Shown in pieces: positions 20,888 to 30,054 of a DNA stretch of 64,000 bases (position 1 is the stretch's first letter; every line of letters starts with the position of its first letter). This DNA is from Tetragnatha versicolor (taxonomy: Eukaryota; Arthropoda; Arachnida; Araneae; Tetragnathidae): the NCBI GenBank assembly GCA_024610705.1, contig JANDEH010000001.1, forward strand, positions 62,632,263 to 62,696,262, in the 5' to 3' direction. A model generated the notes under the pieces. The model saw only the letters and a list, made by a program, of their open reading frames with translations, had not been told where the DNA came from and did not search any database. Both the position numbers and the translations under genes were made by a program.

Positions 20888-21490
20888 CGGGCACTTCCCG
20901 ATATGGCAGGGCCCCGAAACTTTACACATCGGTGTAACCCTCATGACACTCCAATATCCAACAATTATCTAATCAAACAACCAAAGGATTAAGTTAATTA
21001 ACGAGTATTTTTAATTAACAGAAAAACCAGAATTTGAGACCTTTCCCAAAGGGCTATTCTCCCTAAACCGTGCACAATTGTTTATAAGGCATAACTTCAT
21101 CATATTCAAAAGTCAAAACGAGAATTGACCAGTAATTACGATAATTATAGACGATTAATCACTTTTTTCTTTCCGTATTCTTGTACATAAAATTTCAGGC
21201 ACTTCCAAACGATATAAAGTTCTGAAACTTTGCACCGTGGTGGAAACTCGATGACAATGCAATATTCAATCATCAACTAGTCAAAACCTCCGTAATTTAG
21301 GTAATTAACGAGTGTTTTTAGTTATCCTTTTAATTCATATTTGAGACACTTCCGTGAAGCCAATGGCTCCAAAACCTGTAAGATAATATACTAGGTTTTA
21401 ATTAATTTCTGGCTTCATACTACAATATTTAATCTTCAAAACGTGATTTTTTACCTTCCAATTAACAATTAAGATAATTAGCGATTTAAG
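20888..21490. repeat. Decayed tandem repeat, four units of ~150-160 bp
   Basis: Units begin near 20888, 21037, 21198 and 21343. Each opens with a phrase like GRCACTTCCC, continues with a CCGAAACTTT-like phrase, then a CAATATTCAATC-like phrase, and closes with AATTAACGAGTGTTTTTA-like sequence. Units are strongly diverged, so this is an old array. The 76-residue frame over its start is not coding. Confidence 0.5.
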
Positions 21491-22022
21491 ATAATAACCG
21501 CGAGAAAGAAATCGCCAGAAGAGCGAGAAATCGCCGAAAATAGGTGTCCCATCCCGAGGAATGGCGAGAGAAGAAAAATTTGCTACTTTTATAATTTATT
21601 GACTACTGAAAAGACTGGATGGTACTGTTTGCTCCTTGATACACACACACTAATTCTGAGTTTTTTACGATTTTTTTTTATTTTATTGAATGCTTTCTTT
21701 TTATTGTGAATCTTTTTGATATCGATGGATTTCATCGGCGAGTGAGCAGATGCGAAGTATATTCTTTGTGCGAGGTATTTTTCCCGCTCAGCTCTGTTAT
21801 TATAACGTACCCAGCAATATTAAATAGATTTTAATTAACTTTGGAGTTGATTGTCCTGCTGAGTCGTCAGAGGATTGTTCTACTTTGTCAGATATGTGAA
21901 AAATTTTTGTTATACATGAAACTAAAATTCCATCCTAACATACCATTAAATATGGTTGAAATAAATACAATTTTTCTTGTGAGTTTTTGTTAAAAAATAC
22001 CATGACTAAAAAGTAGAAAATA
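21491..22022. other. Non-coding, nothing firm
   Basis: Contains GGTGTCCCATCCCGAGG at about 21543-21559, like the right end region of the TAGGGGAGACC element, so a further truncated relative may end here. Otherwise AT-rich. Confidence 0.3.
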
Positions 22023-22634
22023 AAATAAGTAAAAAAAAGATTTTTTTAAAAAACGCTTTTATTGAAGTGTTCTAAAAGGTCAAAAATAATTTTTTCGGTT
22101 TGACAAATAATTTATTGGGAAGTAGAAAATAACTTTTTGGTAAGTAAAAAAACTGATTTTCTAATCACTAAAAATAAAAGCGTGGGCGCTAGTAATTCTT
22201 AATTCACTATTTATTCTAACTTCTTTATTCTATGTTCTATGAGGTTAAATTTACAAATTTCTCATTCATGAGTTTTGAGCGGGATGGATTCACTTTTAAT
22301 TCTCTATTAGGTATTTTTATTTACATAAAGTTATACATAAATGCCGACGTAATGGCCTAGTGGTAAGAGCATCTAACTGCAAAACCGTACGTCTGGGGTT
22401 CCAATCCCCGTTCGTCAGGGATGTTACTGTTACTGTCCTGTAAAAAATTTAAATTAAAAAAAGTACTAACGCCCACGCTTTTATTTTTAGTGATTAGAAA
22501 ATCAGTTTTTTTTACTTACCAAAAGTTATTTTCTACTTCCCAATAAATTATTTGAGAAACCGAAAAAATTATTTTTGACCTTTTAGAACACTTCAATAAA
22601 AGCGTTTTTTAAAAAATCTTTTTTTTACTTATTT
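22023..22634. mobile_element. Inverted-repeat element enclosing a tRNA-like sequence
   Basis: Left arm 22023-22194 and right arm 22464-22634 are inverted copies of each other with only a few differences, each about 171 bp. Outer ends read AAATAAGTAAAAAAAAGATT, inner ends GCGTGGGCGYTAGTA. The 270-bp centre contains a tRNA-like sequence at 22343-22420. No target duplication is obvious in the A-rich flanks. The structure is that of a foldback MITE, with the tRNA or tRNA-derived SINE either captured or inserted later. Confidence 0.75.
22343..22420 (+). tRNA. tRNA-Cys(GCA)-like sequence, probably a pseudogene or SINE head
   Basis: It has a perfect A box (TGGCCTAGTGG) and a B box with one deviation (GGTTCCAATCC). 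The T arm folds well (TGGGG/CCCCG around TTCCAAT). The anticodon loop reads CTGCAAA, giving GCA (Cys). The anticodon stem does not pair and the acceptor stem has mismatches, so a working tRNA is unlikely. The internal pol III promoter may still be active. Confidence 0.5.
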
Positions 22635-22780
22635 CTTCTCCTTTTCGTGAAACGCACGTAGATCTATAGATCTTCTATGTTATCTCTCTAATTGGGGCAA
22701 GCAGCAATGAATCTTCTCGTTGACATTTCATAGCTTCCAAAATCTGATTCATCAAACATTTTTTTCTTCAAAATTCATAA

Positions 22781-23297
22781 ATAAGGAATTTGCATGATTT
22801 TTTTTATTTTTTAATCTATTCTTCACGCAAAAATAAGCCACTACACAAAATTTGAGAAGGATTGAAAAATTTTTTGATTGAAAAAAAATTATCAAAAATC
22901 GTCTTTTTCGAAGTGCCCGAAAACGTCTTATTGCATGCATAGTGACTTCACAACACATAGACTTCACCTAAAATGTTTGCCTTGGATTTCTAACCGTCAC
23001 CAGAACTGTCTAGTAGAAGGTAAATATTTATTAAAACACTCATATCGGACACGAAATCATCAACTAAAACAGAAATTAAATTTGATTGCAATTTGGCCCG
23101 ATGGAATTCTACGTCACTGTGCATGCAAACACACTTGGCGTTTTCAGTCACGTGTTTTTTTCTCGCCTTTTAAATTAAAATATTTAATTACTTGTACACT
23201 TTTTTGAAAAATTGACTAAATATTTCATTTTTCCATACTAAAAGCCATACGGAACATTTGAATTTTTTTGAAAATCGGACACATGCAAGTTCCTTAT
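22781..23297. mobile_element. Harbinger-like MITE, copy 2
   Basis: The left end (ATAAGGAATTTGCATGAT) and right end (inward ATAAGGAACTTGCATGTG) are the same inverted repeats as at 17733-18140. The two copies align over the first ~190 and last ~155 bp, while the middle differs, including a 100-bp stretch here that copy 1 lacks. TAA precedes it but TTG follows, so the target duplication has decayed or the boundary is slightly different. The 109-residue frame inside is not conserved in copy 1. Confidence 0.65.
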
Positions 23298-23971
23298 TTG
23301 TACTTGTTTATTTTCTTACGTGAGCCACCTCCATGAATCTCTTCCTCTAGCTGTGCTATAGAACCATCATGGAAACCTAGATTAAAATTTTCAGAAAATA
23401 TTATTTTATTAAGTTTTTTTATCAGGATTGAAATTGCACATAATTACTATTTTGAACTCGTATCTTAGATACACATATATTTTTACAAAATGCAATTAGA
23501 GTACTCTGCTATAAAAATACTGCTTAATTTAAATTTAAATTGTTAAATTGAAAATAACTGTTGTGAATTGCTATTAAAACCGTTTTTCAAATCGCATCAA
23601 CACTATTTGAAAATCAAGTTACTCATAAAATGTTTTTAGAAAATATTTAAAGGCTCAAACAAGTTTGGATGACCGTTGAAAATGTTGAGGGTAAATGACA
23701 ATGAGCAAGGAATTTGGTATTCTTCTTCTCTAAAGAAATTGCAAAACCATGATTTATTGACCAGATAGATGCATTCCAATATTTCAGCACTCCTCCTACA
23801 TTATAAGACTCAAAATCATTAAATGAACTTTTCTCTTAAGTACATATTTTTTTCTTTTTTTGAAATTTTAACATTAAGAAGTAGCTCAAACTAATTGGTG
23901 TTGTGTTAGAATAAGTAATGATGATTTTCAAAATGTTTTGGCGGTTATTAGAAATTTGGAAACAGCCTCAC
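23298..23971. other. Old repeat remnant, no gene
   Basis: About 23460-23550 resembles the sequence into which the foldback element at 8761-11152 inserted. The remainder is AT-rich and unrecognised. Confidence 0.4.
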
Positions 23972-23989
23972 GCGGTCCGATTTCGGACC

Positions 23990-23997
23990 GCTGTCTG
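23990..23997. repeat. Left target-site duplication, hAT MITE copy 2
   Basis: GCTGTCTG, repeated exactly at 24593-24600. Confidence 0.88.
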
Positions 23998-24592
23998 CAT
24001 GGGCGTAGCCAGGGTTCCACTTAGGGGGGGGGAGCAAGTAGGGTCGACTTTTTTATGTTTATGGAGAACAATTTTAAAGCCCTGTGAGAAAGGGCCGTAA
24101 CCACAGTATTGTTTCGAGAGGGGTATTTGACCTTTAATGAAATTAATGTAAAGTTTTATGGGTAGCGTGGAAACAATGAGGTCTCTATCATCTCTGTTAA
24201 TAAGTTTAATGTAGTTTTTCAACACTTTTTTAGCTAAAATTTGTGTCCAAGAAGAATTTAAATATAGTGGTTCAAAGGGGGTCTGGGGGTTCTCCCCCAG
24301 AAAAATTTTGGAAATTTGACCCTAAGAACAGGGTTTTAAACTGTTTTTTAGTACACGTAAACCCAAATTTGGACGAACATTTTTAAGTAGAATTTAGATT
24401 TTAATGAACTTATTAAAAGGAAGTGAGAATAATAACGGTTTCAATACTAAAGGGGGGCCTGGGGGCCCTCCCCCAGAAAATTTTTGAAAATTTGACCCTA
24501 AAAAACTGGGTTTTAACCTAATTAAAAGTAAATTACTCAGGACTTGGGGGGGGGTCAGCTGCCCCCCCCTGCCCCCCCTGGCTACGCCCATG
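23998..24592. mobile_element. hAT-type MITE, copy 2
   Basis: Same CATGGGCGTAGCCAGGG inverted ends as at 16082-16642, with a perfect 8-bp duplication GCTGTCTG (23990-23997 and 24593-24600). Against copy 1 it differs by few substitutions plus small indels: about 20 extra bases after the left end, and a 12-base insertion near 24340. It includes the two G/C-hairpin modules (about 24283-24345 and 24450-24520). Frames of 60-85 residues over it are not coding. Confidence 0.9.
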
Positions 24593-24600
24593 GCTGTCTG
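24593..24600. repeat. Right target-site duplication, hAT MITE copy 2
   Basis: GCTGTCTG, identical to 23990-23997. Confidence 0.88.
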
Positions 24601-24619
24601 ACAGTTGCTGACCCTTGTT

Positions 24620-26485
24620 GTATGGGGTAAAACGGGACGATTTGATACAAGAGGGGCACTTAACCTTTTAAACGCCGCACTTCAAATTTCGAATTAATGG
24701 TTCTGATTTTTGGCTTAAATGGCTAGTTTCATCATTACTAAAACCATTCTAGTCATTTTTTGGCGGAAAAAAATCCTAAGTATGATTTTGAGGATGTTCC
24801 CATTTGGGAACATTGGCGTTTGGGGTGAAGTTTTTAGGGGGATTTCCAAAAGGGACATATTTTACAATTAATTCAAATAAAATGATTGAAATAGGTTTCT
24901 ACTCAATAATTATGAACATTTTTATGATTGTGGACGGTTTTTTCAATTTTATTATCCATACTTAAACGATTGAGCAACATTTTATAAATTTTCATAAGAA
25001 AAAATTGACATGTTTATAACGTACGCGAAGCTTTTCCGTAAATTTTTCTTGCACTATGGGTAATATTTTGGTGTAAAAAATACAAAAGAGTGTTCCCATG
25101 CTCGTCAAAGCTAAACAATTACGTTTCTGTGAGAAAAATTAGTTTTAATTACGGTCCTATACGGATATCTAGCATAAAATCCACTAATTGCATTAAATCT
25201 AATTAGCTTTCAAAATTAATAATTATAATTATCTCCATTGATTTATTAAAGCTGTGTTTCTCCTGGAAGATTCCGAAGTGAACCACATATATCTTACATC
25301 CAACTTACGTTAGAAGAGTGTTTTTAGATGTACGCACTTTTCCTTATTTTCAAAATTCTTCAATTTTATTCCAAAAATTTTTATGTAAAAAAAGTACTTG
25401 AACAAAATATACACGCAAATCCTCAGAAGTACTCCAAATATGCTCTTTGCATAACCCCTAATGATAATTACTGAAAATTAATCGATCGGGGAGTTAGAAA
25501 AATATACAAGTGTAAGAATTTACTATAAAGCTTTAGAACTTATTTCTCCATAAATCAGGTGAAAAATTAAAAATTGCATATTTTTGAATTTAAAACATAA
25601 TTCTTAACCTGTTTAGATCCTTTGAGACAAGAAATGTTCAAAAAATTAAAGAAAATTGGAAATAACTTGAACTTTGCCTGTTATAAAAATCCCCTCAAAT
25701 ACTATACCCCAAACGCCGATGTTCCCATTTGGGAACATATATGTTGTATTGGTAATTACTCTCCAAAATTAAAATATGAAGCTATTCTGTCAAGCCAAAT
25801 GGAAAGATGTGTACTTAAGCTACCTAAACACAGCAAAATTATTAAAAACTAAATTTATTTAAATTTTTCACAAGTTGAAACTTGTGCAACTTTTGGAAGA
25901 GCCAAAAATCTCTAATTTTGATGTAAATTCTACAAAAAGGATTAAATTCCACGTGAAAAACTTTTGTATGTAAAATAACTTCATATCTTTGAGTTACTTT
26001 CTACCAAGTATCAAATTCCTGCATGAAAAATTAAGTGGTGTAAAAATTCCTTAAAATGATGTTCCCATTTGGGAACATCGGCAGGTAAAAGGTTAATACT
26101 CTTTCAATATCTCAAACACTGTTAACGTTATTTTGGTCAATTTTTTCTAAAAGTTACCTTAACATACATAAACTTAATTACCCAGAATTTGTCTTATTTC
26201 ATGTTCTTTAAGACGCAAATTCTAACAAAATACAGCACTAAGAATTTACATTGGACCTATTAAATATGCTTGGGAGGGGTTGAGGGGTAATTTTGGGCTC
26301 CTACCAAAATAAATTTCTATATTATACGCGTCACTGAATCTTGTGATTCTAGGTAGAAAAAGTTTGAGAATCACAAGGGAGTACTGAACAGATCCTGAAA
26401 CCGAACCAGTCACATCTACACTGGATTTCAATAAAACTTTCAGGAACTGTTCTTTCCAAGCGAATGTGCCCCCTCTCCCCTATAT
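24620..26485. mobile_element. Possible outer element around the piggyBac-like MITE
   Basis: The left side starts TATGGGGTAAAACGGGAC; the right side, read inward, starts TATAGGGGAGAGGGGGCACA. Both types of terminus are common at invertebrate MITE ends, but their mutual similarity is weak. If real, the element minus its insertion is about 440 bp. Its right edge coincides with the start of the satellite array. Confidence 0.3.
24664..26092. mobile_element. piggyBac-like MITE in TTAA sites
   Basis: TTAA stands at both edges (24660-24663 and 26093-26096). The ends read inward CCTTTTAAACGCCG and CCTTTTACCTGCCG, 11 of 14 identical and similar to the CCYTTTGCCTGCCA type of piggyBac termini. Inside, the palindrome ATGTTCCCATTTGGGAACAT occurs three times (24794-24813, 25719-25738, 26059-26078). 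The first two lie in inverted CCCCAAACGCC contexts and the third abuts the right terminus. There is no transposase; a 76-residue frame at 25622-25852 has no recognisable domain. Confidence 0.72.
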
Positions 26486-26486
26486 G
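26097..26486. other. Short unique stretch before the satellite array
   Basis: AT-rich sequence ending in GTGCCCCCTCTCCCCTATA. No gene is supported; the 61-residue minus-strand frame at 26246-26431 has no recognisable content. Confidence 0.4.
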
Positions 26487-26869
26487 TATTAATTTTAAAT
26501 TCCTTTTAGGGGGAAGAATAAAAATCAATTACAACCCCACATCGGCGGCCAAATATTTTATGATGTATGTGGTCATATTGAGTCATGTCGAATATCAGAA
26601 TTCTGACATTCGAACATCGAGATATGATTATGTTGACTTTGAAGGGCCAGAATAAAAAAATTCTACATCACCCTATAATATTAAGTGATTTTTATGCGAA
26701 TCAAATATAAATATATTTTGTCCCCTAATTGGCGGTCATATGCAGTTTGATATTTGGGGTCATATGGAGGATTATATTGAATATCAGAATCCTGACATTC
26801 GAATTTTGATGTATTTCGTTATTTCGACATTTAAGGCGCCGGATTAAAAATTTTTTACATCACCGTTTA

Positions 26870-27247
26870 ATTTTAAATTCCTTTTAGGGGGAGGAATAAA
26901 AATCAATTACAACCCCACATCGGCGGCCAAATATTTTATGATGTATGTGGTCATATTGATACATGTCGAATATCAGAATTCGGACATTCGAACATCGAGA
27001 TATGATTATGTTGACTTTGAAGGGCCAGAATAAAAAAATTCTACATCACCCTATAATATTAAGTGATTTTTAAGGGAATCGAATATAAATCTATTTGGTC
27101 CCCTCATTGGCGGTCATATGCAGTGTGATATTTGGGGACATATGGAGGATTATATTGAATATCAGAATCCTGACATTCGAATTTTGATGTATTTCGTTAT
27201 TTAAACTTTTAAGGCCCCGGATTAAAAAATTTTTACATCACCGTTTA
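26870..27247. repeat. Representative satellite monomer: an ancestral dimer
   Basis: Each monomer divides into two related halves of about 186 and 192 bp, both ending ACATCACC. Both contain, at matching places, a TTTAGGG(G)AA...AATATAAATC-like stretch, a CCCC-CAT-GGCGG stretch, GGTCATAT, the 19-bp core ATCAGAATYCTGACATTCG, and GACTTTGAAGGGCC / GACTTTTAAGGCCC. So the present 378-bp unit arose by duplication of a ~190-bp ancestor followed by divergence. I show the second monomer as the example; the boundary chosen is arbitrary. Confidence 0.85.
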
Positions 27248-30054
27248 ATTTTAAATTCTTTTTAGGGGGAAGAATAAAAATCAATTATAACCCCACATCG
27301 GGGGCCAAATATTTTATGATGTATATGGTCATATTGAGTCATGTCGAATATCAGAATTCTGACATTCGAACATCGAGATATGATTATGTTGACTTTGAAG
27401 GGCCAGAATAAAAAAAATCTACATCACCCTATAATATTAAGTGATTTTTAAGGGAATCGAATATAAATCTATTTTGTCCCCTCATTGGCGGTCATATGCA
27501 GTTTGATATTTGGGGTCATATGGAGGATTAAAATAGAATATCAGAATCCTGACATTCAAATTTTGATGTATTTCGTTATTTCGACTTTTAAGGCCCGGGA
27601 TTAAAATTTTTTTACATCACCGTTTAATTTTAAATTCCTTTTAGGGGGAAGAATAAAAATCAATTACAACCCCACATCGGCGGCCAAATATTTTATGATG
27701 TATGTGGTCATATTGAGTCATGTCGAATATCAGAATTCTGACATTCGAACATCGAGATATGATTATGTTGACTTTGAAGGGCCAGAATAAAAAAAATTCT
27801 ACATCACCCTATAATATTAAGTGATTTTTAAGGGAATCGAATATAAATCTATTTGGTCCCCTCATTGGCGGTCATATGCAGTGTGATATTTGGGGTCATA
27901 TGGAGGATTATATTGAATATCAGAATCCTGACATTCGAATTTTGATGTGTTTCGTTATTTCAACTTTTAAGGCCCCGGAAAAAAAATTTTTTACATCAAC
28001 GTTTAATTTTAAATTCCATTTAGGGGGAAGAATAAAAATCAATTACAACCCCACATCGGCGGCCAAATATTTTATGATGCATGTGGTCATATTGAGTCAT
28101 GTCGAATATCAGAATTCTGACATTCGAACATAGAGATATGATTATGTCACTTTGAAGGGCCAGAATAAAAAAATTCTACATCACCCTATAATATTAATTG
28201 ATTTTTATGGGAATCAAATATAAATCTATTTTGTCCCCTAATTGGCGGTCATATGCAGTTTGATATTTGGGGTCATGTGGAGGATTATATTGAATATCAG
28301 AATCCTGACATTCGAATTTTGATGTATTTCGTTATTTCGACTTTTAAGGCCCCGGATTAAAAATTTTTTATATCACCGTTTAATTTTAAATTCCTTTTAG
28401 GGGGAGGAATAAAAATCAATTACAACCCCACATCGGCGGCCAAATATTTTATGATGTATGTGGTCATATTGATTCATGTCGAATATCAGAATTCTGACAT
28501 TCGAACATCGAGATATGATTAATGTTGACTTTGAAGGGCCAGAATAAAAAAATTCTACATCACCCTATAATATTAAGTGATTTTTAAGGGAATCGAATAT
28601 AAATCTATTTGGTCCCCTCATTGGCGGTCATATGCAGTGTGATATTTGGGGTCATATGGAGGATTAATTTGAATATCAGAATCCTGACATTCGAATTTTG
28701 ATGTATTTCGTTATTTCTACTTTTAAGGCCCCGGATTAAAAATTTTTTTTACATCACCGTTTAATTTTAAATTCCTTTTAGGGGGAAGAATAAAAATCAA
28801 TTACAACCTAACATCGGCGGCCAAATATTTTATGATGTATGTGGTCATATTGAAAAATGTCGAATATCAGAATTCTGACATTCGAACATCGAGATATGAT
28901 TATGTTGACTTTGAAGGGCCAGAATAAAAAAATTCTACATCACCCTATAATATTAAGTGATTTTTATGGGAATCAAATATAAATCTATTTGGTCCCCTCA
29001 TTGGCGGTCATATGCAGTGTGATATTTGGGGTCATATGGAGGATTATATTGAATATCAGAATCCTGACATTCGAATTTTGATGTATTTCGTTATTTCGAC
29101 TTTTAAGGCCCCGGATTAAAATTTTTTTTACTTCACCGTTTAATTTTAAATTCCTTTTAGGGGGAAGAATAAAAATCAATTACAACCCCACATTGGCGGC
29201 CAAATAATTTATGATGTATGTGGTCTTATTGATTCATGTCGAATATCAGAATTCTGACATTCGAACATCGGGATATGATTATGTTGACTTTGAAGGCCAG
29301 AATAAAAAAATTCTACATCACCCTACATACTAAGTAATTTTTAAGGGAATCGAATATAAATCTATTTTGTCCCCTCATTGGCGGTCATATGCAGTGTGAT
29401 ATTTGGGGTCATATGGAGGATTATATTGAATATCAAAATCCTGACATTCGAATTTTGATGTATTTCGTTATTTCGACTTTTAAGGCCTGGGATTAAAATT
29501 TTTTTACATCACCGTTTAATTTTAAATTCCTTTTAGGGGGAAGAATAAAAATCAATTACAACCCCACATCGGCGGCCAAATATTTTATGATGTATGTGGT
29601 CATATTGAGTCATGTCGAATATCAGAATTCTGACATTCGAACATCGAGATATGATTATGTTGGATTTGAAGGGCCAGAATAAAAAAATTCTACATCACCC
29701 TATAATATTAAGTGATTTTTAAGGGAATCGAATATAAATCTATTTTGTCCCCTCATTGGCGGTCATATGCAGTTTGATATTTGGGGTCATGTGGAGGATT
29801 ATATTGAATATCAGAATCCTGACATTCGAATTTTGATGTATTTCGTTATTTCGACTTTTAAGTACCCGGATTAAAAATTTTTTACATCACCGTTTAATTT
29901 TAAATTCCTTTTAGGGGGAGGAATAAAAATCAATTACAACCCCACATTGGCGGCCAAATAATTTATGATGTATGTGGTCATATTGATTCATGTCGAATAT
30001 CAGAATTCTGACATTCGAACATCAGGATATGATTATGTTGACTTTGAAGGGCCA

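Larger units (their letters stand above)
23972..24617. mobile_element. Probable right end of an older hAT element, split by a hAT MITE
   Basis: A 20-bp palindrome GCGGTCCGATTTCGGACCGC (23972-23991) is followed, after the MITE at 23998-24592 and its duplicate, by ACAGTTGCTGACCCTTG ending at 24617. Read inward that end is CAAGGGTCAGCAACTGT, very like the CAGGGGTCAGCAA ends of many hAT elements. The left end was not found. Confidence 0.4.

Noticed and set aside
22878..23207. 109-residue plus-strand frame
   Set aside because: It lies inside the second Harbinger-like MITE; the frame is absent from the first copy and has no transposase features.
25622..25852. 76-residue frame inside the piggyBac-like element as transposase remnant
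   Set aside because: No DDD motif or cysteine-rich tail of piggyBac transposases is visible and the stretch contains one of the non-coding palindromes.
29268..29290. CENP-B box in the satellite
   Set aside because: Some monomers have TTCG followed by CGGG (TTCGAACATCGGG), but the gap is 5 bases instead of the 7 required, and most monomers have CGAG instead of CGGG.
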